A stretch of DNA of 62,400 nucleotides from Prochlorococcus sp. AG-347-G20. Lineage in GTDB: Bacteria > Cyanobacteriota > Cyanobacteriia > PCC-6307 > Cyanobiaceae. The translations under genes were made by a program, and so were the position numbers. The DNA is taken from assembly GCA_003281645.1 (NCBI GenBank), contig QCBJ01000009.1:1-62400 (forward strand), read 5' to 3'. Below are positions 28,301 through 37,910 of the stretch, in pieces. Below the pieces are notes generated by a model. That model was given only the letters and a program-made list of their open reading frames with translations, was not told the origin of the DNA and ran no database searches. Numbering within the stretch: position 1 is the first letter of the stretch; each line of letters begins with the position of its first letter.

Positions 28301-29652
28301 TTTAAAAAATTATTTTTATTTTCAAAAACTTTCCAAATATTAACCAGTGAATCTTTATTGCCAATGTTTCCAGGATGAGTAACAATAGGAAGTTTTTTTT
28401 CATTTTTTAGGTTATGAGTCACCACTGAAATACCTGTGAAAATCTGTCCCTCGAGATAAACAAAATCTGCATTAAGTCCATTACTAAGAATCAAATTTGT
28501 TGTTATTCCACCTTTTGAAATCAAATATCCTATTTCATACTTCAAATCTGCGACTAATTCAGCAATAAAACAAGCTAGTAAATTATAAAAATTAAATATT
28601 TCAGATGAATCTAAGGAAATAAATTTTCTTGAAGTAAACAAAACAGGAGTTTCTCCTTTCTCAAAAGAAAATCTAATTTCTTTCAAAAATTTATTTTTAA
28701 ACAAATTTCTTCGCTTCTGATTATTATCTGATGAAGTAATTTTAAAGAATTCAAAAACATCTAATTCAACTGGATTGCAATTACTTATCTCTAATAAATT
28801 ATTCAATTGTATTGTTGAAAGTTCTACATAAGATCCAACAATTATTAATCCTGGAAGAAAACTCTTTTCTTTATTTCTTATTCTTAAGTTAGAGAAAAAT
28901 ATTTTACTCTGAGAGACACTTTTTTTCTCAGAAATTGAACTTATAAAACTTGCTGCAGTTCGAAAAAGGAATTTTTTTTGTTTTATTAATTTTTTAATTA
29001 CTAAAGAAAATTTCTTTAGTTGAGAATAATTTTCTACATCTACAATTACATGTTTGTTATTGTTCAAATTCTTTAGTGTTTTAAAAACAATATTATTTTC
29101 TTCATCATTTAGTGTTTCGATATCTGACAATAAAAGATTTTGAATATCTTCAAAATTTATTTGCGATTTACTCTGCTGAAATAACAGATTCTTGACATTA
29201 CTTGTCTCATATCCAAAAATTTTATCCGTAGCAAAAATTGTTTGACTAATAGGAGTTTTATCAACAAAATGTGATCCATTAATTGTAAATCTTTTACCCT
29301 CTATGAAAGCTGGAATATGAAAAGTAGCATCAAAAGGACCTAAACTTTTATTTAAGGTACTTGGCTCTAAAAAGTTATGTCCTCGAAGAGTAGAGTCTCC
29401 TCTACTTATAAAAATAATTTCTTCTTTATAGGCTTCAGAAGCAATTACAGTCTTAAGATTTTTACAAATTTCCTCTATTGTTAATTTCGCATCATTTTCC
29501 GAGAGTGACCTTGTATTAGCCAAAATAAAAAATAAATTAGATTTAGATTCAAAACCTTTGACTAAAGTAGAGCAGTCCCACTTAAGCAGTAATAAGCAAT
29601 CGTGAACAGTTTGAGATCCTGTAGGATCATCATCTATAACGACAAATTTCAT
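28297..29652 (-). CDS. DUF1537 four-carbon acid sugar kinase-like protein
   Basis: The N-terminal domain opens MKFVVIDDDPTGSQTVHDC, the aspartate-rich start of the YgbK/OtnK family, followed by FILANTRSLSENDA and FISRGDSTLRGH. The C-terminal nucleotide-binding domain shows GLIIVGSYVELSTIQLNNLL, ISKGGITTNLILSNGL and THPGNIGNKDSLVNIW. The studied members phosphorylate four-carbon sugar acids such as erythronate. Here neither the partner decarboxylase nor the dehydrogenase is nearby; instead it follows an aldose-epimerase-like gene by 13 bases. The substrate is unknown. Length 451 is slightly long. Confidence 0.82.
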   Translation of the reverse strand: MKFVVIDDDPTGSQTVHDCLLLLKWDCSTLVKGFESKSNLFFILANTRSLSENDAKLTIEEICKNLKTVIASEAYKEEIIFISRGDSTLRGHNFLEPSTLNKSLGPFDATFHIPAFIEGKRFTINGSHFVDKTPISQTIFATDKIFGYETSNVKNLLFQQSKSQINFEDIQNLLLSDIETLNDEENNIVFKTLKNLNNNKHVIVDVENYSQLKKFSLVIKKLIKQKKFLFRTAASFISSISEKKSVSQSKIFFSNLRIRNKEKSFLPGLIIVGSYVELSTIQLNNLLEISNCNPVELDVFEFFKITSSDNNQKRRNLFKNKFLKEIRFSFEKGETPVLFTSRKFISLDSSEIFNFYNLLACFIAELVADLKYEIGYLISKGGITTNLILSNGLNADFVYLEGQIFTGISVVTHNLKNEKKLPIVTHPGNIGNKDSLVNIWKVFENKNNFLN

Positions 29653-29665
29653 AAATATTGCATAA

Positions 29666-30520
29666 TTACGTAAGAGAATTTATTTGTATTGAGGCATTTA
29701 ATCTTTTACTTTCATTTGAAGGAATCAATATATTTCTAAATCCATCAACAAAAGAATTTCTGGGACTGGTCCAAGGTTCAAGACATATCATTCTTCTTGG
29801 AGGATCACTCCAAATAATGCCTAAATCAAAAGGATATGGATGATTTAAAGTTACCTCTCTTTTGAAAATTTTATCTCGAAAAGAGCTTCTACCAGAAGTA
29901 TACATAAGTAGATCAACTCCTAAATTAATTTTATTTAATTCATCCAAAGTATTGCTTATTATGTTTCTTTCTTGATCCTGACAATTAAGTGGATTATCAG
30001 TAAACTCTAAATTTTTTAAATCTGAAACATTAAAATAAGGATGCAAACCAAAATTTATTGGCATAGCAAAGTATGTTTTGTTATGGATTGTAATTTCAAA
30101 TCCTAAATAATTAATTTTTAAGTTAACTTCAATTCTTAGATCGAAATCAAAAGGATAATATTTTTTAGTTTTTTTAGATTCATTTAAAAATAAGCATAAA
30201 GATTTTTTATTTTCATTAAAAGAGTGTTGCCATTGCAAATCCCTAGCAAAACCATGTTGTGTTAGTTGCAAATACTCTTTTCCAAAAACTGAACTAGAGG
30301 TATTGAGATTTCCACAGATTGGGAAAAGAATTGGAATACCGCCCCTGATACTTTTTTTCTTATCCATAAATCTTTTTTCATCGAAATAAAGTATCTCTTT
30401 ACCATCCGAAACCCAATTTGTAATAACACCACCTCTTCCAGGACAAAATTTAATATAGTTTTTTTGATCTAGTTGAAAGACAAAAATTCCTAAGTCTTTA
30501 TTAGATAATTTAATTTGCAC
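29666..30520 (-). CDS. Aldose 1-epimerase / glucose-6-phosphate 1-epimerase-like protein
   Basis: A 284-residue beta-rich galactose mutarotase-fold protein. Evidence is GGVITNWVSDGKEILYFDEKRF, RGGIPILFPICGNL, QLTQHGFARDLQWQ (the family histidine region) and INFGLHPYFNVSDLKNLEF, closing with ICLEPWTSPRNSF. These fit the YeaD-like branch acting on hexose phosphates. GTG at 30520 is the start. Ten bases separate it from the upstream hydrolase gene, and it is in line with the DUF1537 gene. Confidence 0.82.
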   Translation of the reverse strand: MQIKLSNKDLGIFVFQLDQKNYIKFCPGRGGVITNWVSDGKEILYFDEKRFMDKKKSIRGGIPILFPICGNLNTSSSVFGKEYLQLTQHGFARDLQWQHSFNENKKSLCLFLNESKKTKKYYPFDFDLRIEVNLKINYLGFEITIHNKTYFAMPINFGLHPYFNVSDLKNLEFTDNPLNCQDQERNIISNTLDELNKINLGVDLLMYTSGRSSFRDKIFKREVTLNHPYPFDLGIIWSDPPRRMICLEPWTSPRNSFVDGFRNILIPSNESKRLNASIQINSLT

Positions 30521-30529
30521 AATTGTTAT

Positions 30530-31429
30530 TTAAAGAGAACTCACCCAATCCAAAATATGCTGATTAACTAATTCAGGTATTTCATCATGAGGACAATGTC
30601 CCGCATCAAGAATGATTTCTTTTGTATTCTTTGGAGTAAATTTTTTATAAAGATTTCTTTTTTTTGGAGTATTCATCCAAGGATCTTTGCCTCCCCAGAG
30701 CAGTAATAATGGTGAATCGAGTTTTGCGAACAATTTATCCAATGGCAATCCTTGAGGACCTGATGGGTTAAATACACTTCTAAAAACATTAAAAGCTCCA
30801 TAATCTAGCGAAGGCTTTCTTATTGATTCAACTAAAAAATCATCAACATTTTTTTTATCAACATAAACTTGATTTAAAGTTTTTTTAATATTTTTTGGAT
30901 TTCTCATATTCTCAAAAATCAAACGTTGAAGAACAACATTTTTCAAAAATATGCCGGCAACTGTTTCAATTGAAGTTTGCAACATATTCTTTTCGATAGT
31001 TTTTTCTTCACTAAAATATCCTGCAGCATTAAGTAATATCACTCCTGCATTTAGCTCATTTAATTCTGCACCAGCTGCTAATGCTGCATAACCACCTAAT
31101 GAATTTCCAACAACAATTGTGGGTTTTTTTATTTTCTCTTTTACATAAGCAACAACCTGATTCTTCCATAAAGATCCTGAGTATTCAACATCTTGGGGCT
31201 TAGGACTTTTTCCAAAACCAAGAAGATCCATCGCATGAACTTCATATTTGCTACTCAAAGTAGGGATATTGAATCTCCAATGATCAGTAGAGGCCCCGAA
31301 ACCATGAATTAATAAAATTGCACATTCTTTGGATGTTTGCTCAGGCTTAGCAGAAATAGTATGTATTGGGTAATTTAAAAAATTCCAGTCATAATTTACA
31401 TCACTATCTATCAGAGCTGATTTTTCCAT
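30530..31429 (-). CDS. Alpha/beta hydrolase, paralog of the 59.0-59.9 kb gene
   Basis: A 299-residue hydrolase with ILLIHGFGASTDHWRFN (oxyanion loop), HAMDLLGFGKSPKP, the nucleophile elbow VGNSLGGYAALAAG (Ser), an acidic LLWGGKDPWM and the catalytic histidine in DAGHCPHDEIPE. These fit the cyanobacterial and plastid group that includes pheophytinase-like and chlorophyll dephytylase-like enzymes, but the substrate is not visible. It is part of the antiporter-hydrolase-epimerase-DUF1537 run. Confidence 0.88.
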   Translation of the reverse strand: MEKSALIDSDVNYDWNFLNYPIHTISAKPEQTSKECAILLIHGFGASTDHWRFNIPTLSSKYEVHAMDLLGFGKSPKPQDVEYSGSLWKNQVVAYVKEKIKKPTIVVGNSLGGYAALAAGAELNELNAGVILLNAAGYFSEEKTIEKNMLQTSIETVAGIFLKNVVLQRLIFENMRNPKNIKKTLNQVYVDKKNVDDFLVESIRKPSLDYGAFNVFRSVFNPSGPQGLPLDKLFAKLDSPLLLLWGGKDPWMNTPKKRNLYKKFTPKNTKEIILDAGHCPHDEIPELVNQHILDWVSSL

Positions 31430-31472
31430 TTATTGAAGATTCTATTTTGGTTGATTCTAATAAACTTATTTC

Positions 31473-32840
31473 CTAAAGAAGACCAACAGGATCAGCTGCA
31501 ACATCATCTGAAATTTTATTGCCATCATTTGGGGGTTTATCTTTTAGAACAATTCTTAAGAGAACAGGTGCAAGAAATGTAGTTCCAATAACCATTAGTA
31601 GAATAGCTGCCTCAAGAGAAGGAGTTAACAACTTAGCGCTTGTTCCTAGTCCAAGGAAAATTAAACCAACCTCTCCTCTAGGCATCATACCTAAACCTAC
31701 AACTAATCTATTTGTAGGTTTATCACTTGAAAATACCCATCCAGCTGCAATTTTACCAATAATTGCTACAACTAATAAAAATCCTGCAACAACAAGAGCT
31801 GACCTACTTGTTGGATCAAGTGGATTTATAACTGATAGATCCATTCCAGCTCCAACTAATACGAAAAAAATTGTTGCGAATAAAGATACTAAAGGTAAAA
31901 CCGATTGTTGAATTGCGTGATTATTTTTTGAACTACTAAGAATTAATCCAGCTGCAAAAGCACCTAAAGCTGCTTCTAATCCAATGGCTGTTGCAACAAA
32001 ACAACACAAAACAAGTATCACAAAAGAAGCTACCACTACTGCTCCAGGTGCCTTTAATCTATCTAATAACCAATCAAAACCTGGAGCTGCTGTTCGACTT
32101 AATGCGATAGCAGCAATAACAAAAACTACAGCTGCTGCAACTAATTTAATAATAGGAGCAATTTCTAAAGAACCCCCTGCCGCAAGGGCTACTACAACTG
32201 CAAGAATAACAATACCCAAAATATCATCTAAAACAGCTGCTCCAATAACAATTTGTCCTTCTCTTGTTTTTAAATATCCCAACTCACCAAAAACACTTGC
32301 AGTAATTCCTATACTTGTTGCTGTCATAGATGCTCCCGCAAAAACTGCTGGAATTAGATCTACTTGGAAAATAAACATTAATCCAAGAGTTCCAAAGGCA
32401 AACGGTAAAATTACACCAGCCATAGCAACAGTGAAAGCCTGAGCCCCGACAGCTACTAATTCCTCTAACTCACTTTCTAATCCTGTTAAAAATAAAAGAG
32501 CATATAACCCGAGAGTTGCTACTGCTTGGAGGGATGGAAAACTTTCGAAATAAACATCAGGTACTGCTTCTGGGGGGATTGACGCTAATGAGCTAATAAC
32601 ATTCACAAGTCCTTCATTTAATTCGGTTCCAGCTGAGGGCGGTATCAGCAAATGGAATCCTGATGCCCCTATTACAACCCCTGCAAGAAGCTCGCCTACT
32701 ATCGTTGGCAAACTTAGTCTTACTAAGACTTCTGCTAATGCCCTTGCAGCTAAAAATATCAACAGAAATCGTATAACTCCTATCAACGTTTCAGCAACTT
32801 CTAAATCATGTGCACTTAATTCAGCAAGTAAGGAATACAT
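31473..32840 (-). CDS. CPA2-family cation:proton antiporter
   Basis: A 455-residue inner-membrane antiporter with about 12 hydrophobic helices. The transport core shows PTIVGELLAGVVIGASGFHLL, GLYALLFLTGLESELEEL, MTATSIGITASVFGELGYL and the ion-binding aspartate pair in AAVLDDILGIVILAVV, then LGMMPRGEVGLIFLGLG. It lacks a C-terminal RCK/TrkA domain. Most likely Na+/H+ exchange (NapA/GerN type). It starts a four-gene minus-strand run, with a small hairpin just upstream. Confidence 0.92.
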   Translation of the reverse strand: MYSLLAELSAHDLEVAETLIGVIRFLLIFLAARALAEVLVRLSLPTIVGELLAGVVIGASGFHLLIPPSAGTELNEGLVNVISSLASIPPEAVPDVYFESFPSLQAVATLGLYALLFLTGLESELEELVAVGAQAFTVAMAGVILPFAFGTLGLMFIFQVDLIPAVFAGASMTATSIGITASVFGELGYLKTREGQIVIGAAVLDDILGIVILAVVVALAAGGSLEIAPIIKLVAAAVVFVIAAIALSRTAAPGFDWLLDRLKAPGAVVVASFVILVLCCFVATAIGLEAALGAFAAGLILSSSKNNHAIQQSVLPLVSLFATIFFVLVGAGMDLSVINPLDPTSRSALVVAGFLLVVAIIGKIAAGWVFSSDKPTNRLVVGLGMMPRGEVGLIFLGLGTSAKLLTPSLEAAILLMVIGTTFLAPVLLRIVLKDKPPNDGNKISDDVAADPVGLL

Positions 32841-32857
32841 TTAAAATGAAAGAAAAA

Positions 32858-32886
32858 ATAAACTACCTAATTGGAAGATAGTTTAT
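32858..32886. promoter_or_regulatory. Hairpin in the antiporter leader
   Basis: ATAAACTA (32858-32865) and TAGTTTAT (32879-32886) flank a 13-base loop, 18 bases upstream of the antiporter ATG at 32840. A GGGCCC palindrome, rare in such AT-rich DNA, follows at about 32890. Whether it is a leader structure or an operator is not shown. Confidence 0.3.
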
Positions 32887-32976
32887 GGAGGGCCCACTTT
32901 AAGAAATATGTAAGAAAAAAGCAAAAATACTCAACAAGTGTGGATCTGAAGTTACAACAAAGAAATTTCCTAAAAA

Positions 32977-35541
32977 ATGGCTATTGTCTTATATATGGCT
33001 AATCCAATGAATACCAACGAACCCTTCGATCTACGTTTGCCTACCCCAGGCTGCTATCTAGATCCTGAGAAAGCTGGCATGGATTCTGATGCTGTTTTCC
33101 AAGGAATGACAGCCCATCTTTTTTATACTCTTGGAAAGTTAGCTACTTCTGCAAGTCCCCACGACTTGTACATGGCTTTAAGCTACGCAGTGAAAGATAG
33201 GCTAATGACAAGATATTTAGCCAGCCAAGAAGTCATAAGAAAAAAACCACAAAAAACAGTCGCCTACCTATCAGCAGAATTTTTAATAGGCCCTCAATTA
33301 AGTAATAATCTTCTCAATCTTGGAATAACTCAAGAGGCAGAAGATGCTTTAAAAAGATTCGGCATTGAATCGTTATCAACTATTCTTGAAGTTGAAGAAG
33401 AGCCTGGATTAGGTAATGGCGGACTTGGTAGGCTTGCAGCATGTTACATGGAATCATTAGCATCTCTACAAGTTCCAGCAGTTGGTTATGGTATTCGCTA
33501 TGAATTTGGCATATTCAATCAGTTAATTAGGGATGGTTGGCAAGTTGAAGTAACTGACAAATGGTTAAAAGGTGGATGGCCATGGGAACTTCCACAACCG
33601 GACGAATCATGTTTTGTAGGTTTTGGAGGTAGAACTGAAAGTTATAGAGATGATAAAGGGAACTACAGATCAAGATGGATTCCTTCAGAACATGCAATTG
33701 GAGTACCTCATGATGTTCCAGTTCTAGGATACAGAGTTAATACATGTGACAGATTAAGATTATGGAGAGCTGATGCCACAGAAAGTTTTGACTTTTATGC
33801 ATTCAATATTGGTGATTATTATGGTGCAGTGGAAGAAAAAGTTGCATCTGAAACTCTCTCAAAAGTTCTATATCCAAATGATGGAACTGACGAAGGCAGA
33901 AGATTAAGGCTCAAACAACAACACTTTTTTGTAAGTTGTTCTCTTCAGGATATGTTGAGAAGCCTGGAAAAAAGATCAATAGCAATAACAGAATTTTCTA
34001 AGCATTGGACAGTTCAATTGAATGATACCCATCCTGCTATTGCAGTTGCAGAATTAATGAGACTTCTTATTGACCAATATCAAATAGGTTGGGATAAAGC
34101 TTGGAATATAACAACTTCTTCAGTTGCTTATACCAACCACACATTACTACCAGAAGCTCTAGAAAAATGGGATTTAGGTTTATTTAATGATCTTCTTCCT
34201 CGTCATCTAGAAATTATTTATGAAATTAATTGGAGATTTCTACAGCAATTAAGACTACGTTATCCTGGTGATGACAAGATCCTTCAAAAACTCTCAATAA
34301 TTGATGAAGAGGGCTCCAAATCAGTTAGGATGGCTCATTTAGCTACAATTGGAGCACATCACATAAATGGTGTTGCAGCTCTCCACTCAGATCTAATAAA
34401 AAGACAACTTCTGCCTGAATTCGCAGCTCTGTGGCCTGAAAAATTTACAAATGTAACTAATGGAGTTACTCCAAGGAGATGGGTTGCTCTATCTAATCCA
34501 TCACTATCGAATCTTTTAGAAGAAGAAGTTGGTCCAAACTGGATAACAAATATGGAACTTCTTAAGAAGTTAGAAGAAAAAAAAGATGACTACAATTTTT
34601 TACAAAAATTTGAGGAAACCAAATTTAATGGCAAAAGAAAATTAGCTAGCTTTATCCATTCAAAAACTGGAATACTGGTTGATCCATCAAGTTTATTTGA
34701 TGTTCAAGTAAAAAGAATTCATCAATATAAAAGACAACATTTAAACGCCCTCCAGATTATTGCCCAATATTTAAGAGTCAAAAATGGTACAAACAAGTAT
34801 GAAGTCCCAAGAACAATAATATTCGGAGGTAAAGCTGCACCAGGTTACTTTATGGCAAAACTGATGATCAGATTCATTAATGGTATTGCTGACGTAGTTA
34901 ATTCTGATCCAGATATGGATGGTTTGTTGAGAGTTGTTTTTCTACCAGACTATAACGTTAAACTTGGTGAAATAGTTTATCCTGCTACAGATCTTTCAGA
35001 ACAAATCTCAACTGCTGGAAAAGAAGCATCTGGAACTGGAAATATGAAGTTTGCCATGAATGGAGCTTTAACGATTGGAACCTTAGATGGAGCTAATGTG
35101 GAATTAAGAGATCTTGTGAAAAAAGAGAATTTCTTTCTTTTTGGTAAAACTGAAAGCGAAATTATGGACTTAAAAAATAATAATTACTCTCCCAAAACTT
35201 TTATTGATAAATGTCCAGAGCTCAAAGAGGTTATACGCCTTATTGAAATTGGCCACTTTAGCAATGGGGATAAAGATTTATTCAAACCTTTATTAAATAG
35301 CCTGACAGGACATGACCCATTTTTTGTTATGGCTGACTTTGAAGATTACTTAAATAAACAAGATGTGGTCAGTGAATGCTGGAATAATAAAAAATCTTGG
35401 AATAAAATGGCATTATTAAACACTGCTAGATCAGGATATTTTTCTTCAGATAGATCTATTAGAGAATACTGTAAATCTATTTGGAAAGTATCTCCAATGC
35501 CTGTTGAAATTACTTGCGACGTAGAAGAATTAACTAATTAA
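32977..35541 (+). CDS. glgP: Glycogen phosphorylase
   Basis: GlgP releases glucose-1-phosphate from glycogen, providing carbon at night. It has YLSAEFLIGPQLSNNLL, GNGGLGRLAACYMESLA, the substrate segment VQLNDTHPAIAVAELMRLL, FDVQVKRIHQYKRQHLN and the PLP-lysine motif EASGTGNMKFAMNGALTIG. Length 854 is normal. ATG at 32977 is used; an ATG at 32995 (MANPMNTNEP) is a possible later start. It converges with the next gene with eight bases of overlap. Confidence 0.97.
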   Translation: MAIVLYMANPMNTNEPFDLRLPTPGCYLDPEKAGMDSDAVFQGMTAHLFYTLGKLATSASPHDLYMALSYAVKDRLMTRYLASQEVIRKKPQKTVAYLSAEFLIGPQLSNNLLNLGITQEAEDALKRFGIESLSTILEVEEEPGLGNGGLGRLAACYMESLASLQVPAVGYGIRYEFGIFNQLIRDGWQVEVTDKWLKGGWPWELPQPDESCFVGFGGRTESYRDDKGNYRSRWIPSEHAIGVPHDVPVLGYRVNTCDRLRLWRADATESFDFYAFNIGDYYGAVEEKVASETLSKVLYPNDGTDEGRRLRLKQQHFFVSCSLQDMLRSLEKRSIAITEFSKHWTVQLNDTHPAIAVAELMRLLIDQYQIGWDKAWNITTSSVAYTNHTLLPEALEKWDLGLFNDLLPRHLEIIYEINWRFLQQLRLRYPGDDKILQKLSIIDEEGSKSVRMAHLATIGAHHINGVAALHSDLIKRQLLPEFAALWPEKFTNVTNGVTPRRWVALSNPSLSNLLEEEVGPNWITNMELLKKLEEKKDDYNFLQKFEETKFNGKRKLASFIHSKTGILVDPSSLFDVQVKRIHQYKRQHLNALQIIAQYLRVKNGTNKYEVPRTIIFGGKAAPGYFMAKLMIRFINGIADVVNSDPDMDGLLRVVFLPDYNVKLGEIVYPATDLSEQISTAGKEASGTGNMKFAMNGALTIGTLDGANVELRDLVKKENFFLFGKTESEIMDLKNNNYSPKTFIDKCPELKEVIRLIEIGHFSNGDKDLFKPLLNSLTGHDPFFVMADFEDYLNKQDVVSECWNNKKSWNKMALLNTARSGYFSSDRSIREYCKSIWKVSPMPVEITCDVEELTN

Positions 35542-35989
35542 TATTTTCCTTATCTGGTGAATCTGGGGTTTGATGAAATAATCGATTCAAAATTAATCGA
35601 TCCATATTTAATGGGTCTGGGGCTAATTCATTAGCAATTTCTTTAAATTTTTTTTCAATATTATTTGAAATTTTTGTATCAAATATTCTTTCTATTAATG
35701 CTTCAATTGAATATAAATAAGCATTTACACTTTCGAGCTCATCTAAAGCTTCAGTAATTTCTTTATCAGAAATATGTTTTTCTTTTGGTTTGGTATCTTG
35801 ATTTGATTCTCTTTCAGATAATTCTCTCTGCAACTCATCAGTAACCTTAGTACAAAGTGTTCTGAATGATTGAATAGATGCCCAATTCAATTCTTTCTGC
35901 TGCTTAAAAGTAGGAAATTCTCTAATTAGACGATCATGCTCTTTATAAAATCTCCGACAATCAGAGCATTGACATGGTTCTTCAGTCAA
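35534..35989 (-). CDS. Conserved hypothetical protein with N-terminal cysteine cluster
   Basis: A 151-residue charged helical protein. Its first residues hold three cysteines (EEPCQCSDC), then heptad-like helices (NWASIQSFRTLCTKVTDELQRELSE, EALDELESVNAYLYSIEALIERIF). The best start is TTG at 35989. It follows another unknown gene by about 30 bases, so the two may be cotranscribed. No function can be assigned. Confidence 0.6.
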   Translation of the reverse strand: MTEEPCQCSDCRRFYKEHDRLIREFPTFKQQKELNWASIQSFRTLCTKVTDELQRELSERESNQDTKPKEKHISDKEITEALDELESVNAYLYSIEALIERIFDTKISNNIEKKFKEIANELAPDPLNMDRLILNRLFHQTPDSPDKENIN

Positions 35990-36020
35990 ATAAAAAAATA
36001 GTTCTTTCTATATCATCTCA

Positions 36021-36353
36021 CTATTTAGGCAAAATTGTAGGGCCATCCAATAATTCGTCATTTTCATCGAGTGAATCCGGACTATCTGGCAAAGGTATCT
36101 CAATACTAGTAACCAAATTAATAACATCTCTTAGTCTCATAGAATCAGCAAACCATCCCATTGCTTGCTCTGCATCGCCTCTTTTTTCTGCATCATTTGC
36201 TTGATCTTCGTGAGCTTCCGCTAAAAGAGCAAGCCAGCACAGGCATCTGGCTTGAACTATTGAAAGATCTAAATCATTAGGTTGGGATTTAGAAATGCGT
36301 TCATGCTCTTGTTGAATTAAGAGCTTTAAACGCATATCATGCAACTTAGCCAT
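36021..36353 (-). CDS. Conserved hypothetical protein, 110 residues
   Basis: A helical protein with an AEAHEDQANDAEKRGDAEQAMGWFADSM stretch reminiscent of TPR-like helices, then an acidic tail with DSPDSLDENDELLDG. It lacks catalytic motifs. It lies between tRNA-Arg(CCT) and the preceding unknown gene, all on the minus strand. It looks like a cyanobacterial family of unknown function. Confidence 0.62.
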   Translation of the reverse strand: MAKLHDMRLKLLIQQEHERISKSQPNDLDLSIVQARCLCWLALLAEAHEDQANDAEKRGDAEQAMGWFADSMRLRDVINLVTSIEIPLPDSPDSLDENDELLDGPTILPK

Positions 36354-36431
36354 AAAAGATTTACTACTAACTATACGCTAGCTAGAGAGTAGCAAGTTTG
36401 CACACATACTACATATAGTTTTTTATTTTTA

Positions 36432-36505
<74 letters not shown>

Positions 36506-36543
36506 AATAGATGATTTTTGGAGTATTAAGCATTATGCTAAAT

Positions 36544-36922
36544 GAAAGCAGGAGAGGCAATCGCAAGAAAGTTTTATTTTGTTTCCAAAATAAAACTTTC
36601 TTGAGGAAAGTCCGGGCTCCCACATGGTCAGGCTTGCTGGGTAATTCCCAGTGCGGGCAACCGTGAGGATAGTGCCACAGAAACATACCGCCTAATACTT
36701 CATGTATGGCAAGGGTGCAAGGGTGCGGTAAGAGCGCACCAGCAACATTGAGAAGTGTTGGCTAGGTAAACCCCGGCTGGGAGCAAGGCTTAGTAGATTT
36801 ATGACCATTAAATAATCTACTTTTAAGCGCCGCTTGAGACTATGAAGTAATTCTAGTCCTAGATAGATGATTGCCCATCTTATTAATTAAGATGAACAGA
36901 ACCCGGCTTATGACCTGCTTTC
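36544..36922 (+). ncRNA. rnpB: RNase P RNA
   Basis: The catalytic RNA of RNase P, which cuts the 5' leader from tRNA precursors. It begins near GAAAGCAGG, which pairs with CCTGCTTTC at the end. Conserved P4 bases appear as GAGGAAAGTCCGGGCTC, the internal ACAGAAACATACCGCC is present, and the 3' half contains CAGAACCCGGCTTATGACC. A long hairpin around 36570-36600 corresponds to the P3 arm. Length is about 380 bases, as in cyanobacteria. It precedes rnc by about 25 bases. Ends are approximate to a few bases. Confidence 0.95.
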
Positions 36923-36947
36923 TAATTCTTGTGATTATTCAAATCAT

Positions 36948-37697
36948 ATGACAAATATAATTAACGCAAAGAGGATTAATCAAATAACTACTTTTTTAAA
37001 GTCTTTAAATATTAAATCAAAAAGATTTTCTGAAATAATTAGAACTCAAAATATTTCAATTATTCAAGATTTTAATCAAGCATTTATCCACTCCTCGGAG
37101 GACAAAATATTAAATTATGAAAAACTAGAGTTTTTCGGAGATGCAGTCCTCAGATTAGCGGCTTCTAATTTTATTGAAAAAAAATATCCTCAAATGAGTG
37201 TAGGAGAAAGATCAGAGCTAAGAGCACAAATTGTAAGTGATGAATGGTTAACTAAATTAGGGGAAACAATTGATATAGAAAAATTAATAATTAAAGGACC
37301 TAAAGCTCTTGGTGATGAAAATTCAAAAAATACTATTATTGGCGAAGCTACAGAAGCTTTAATCGGTGCTATTTACAAGTGCTTTGATTCTATTCAGGAA
37401 GTAAATCTTTGGTTAGATGATATTTGGGAGGAAGATTCAGAAATATTTTTAAAAGCTCCATATAAATTCAAATCTAAAACGGTATTACAAGAGTGGTGTC
37501 AAAGTAAAGGTTTTGATTTACCAGTCTATAAAATAATTGAAGTCTCAAAGAAAAATGGGGACCCTAAAAGATTTTCTTGCGATATATTTATCGAAGGATT
37601 AAGAGAATCATCTGCATTCGGCAAGTCCCATAAACAAGCAGAAACAAATGCAGCTAGGATTTTGATAGAAAAATTTATTACTATAGGTAAAATCTAA
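36948..37697 (+). CDS. rnc: Ribonuclease III
   Basis: RNase III cleaves double-stranded RNA, including rRNA precursors. The nuclease signature is EKLEFFGDAVLRLAAS, with GEATEALIGAIY for the second metal site, and a C-terminal double-stranded-RNA binding domain (TVLQEWCQSKGFDLPVY, AFGKSHKQAETNAARILI). Length 249 is normal. It starts just after rnpB and converges with ndhS four bases away, forming an RNA-processing neighbourhood. Confidence 0.95.
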   Translation: MTNIINAKRINQITTFLKSLNIKSKRFSEIIRTQNISIIQDFNQAFIHSSEDKILNYEKLEFFGDAVLRLAASNFIEKKYPQMSVGERSELRAQIVSDEWLTKLGETIDIEKLIIKGPKALGDENSKNTIIGEATEALIGAIYKCFDSIQEVNLWLDDIWEEDSEIFLKAPYKFKSKTVLQEWCQSKGFDLPVYKIIEVSKKNGDPKRFSCDIFIEGLRESSAFGKSHKQAETNAARILIEKFITIGKI

Positions 37698-37700
37698 TTT

Positions 37701-37886
37701 TTATACTATTTCTAAATTGGTTAGCTGAAAAGTTATGAGTTTATCCCAATTTCCGCCTTCAAACAGAACCGCTGCTCTTTTTTTTGTAACTCTTTGTACG
37801 AACCCTTTATAGCCTCTGTAGATAGAATTGGTGTCTTTTACAACAACAAAAGATCCAGGGAGTATGGGTTTAGTAGATAATTCCAT
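37701..37886 (-). CDS. ndhS: NAD(P)H dehydrogenase subunit S (DUF3252)
   Basis: NdhS is a small subunit of the photosynthetic NDH-1 complex that helps ferredoxin bind, supporting cyclic electron flow. The 61-residue protein matches the SH3-like DUF3252 pattern: [25 protein letters not shown], then [20 protein letters not shown]. It is divergent from rimM with 24 bases between starts. Confidence 0.85.
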   Translation of the reverse strand: MELSTKPILPGSFVVVKDTNSIYRGYKGFVQRVTKKRAAVLFEGGNWDKLITFQLTNLEIV

Positions 37887-37910
37887 AAAACACTCTTTCT
37901 AATACAATAT

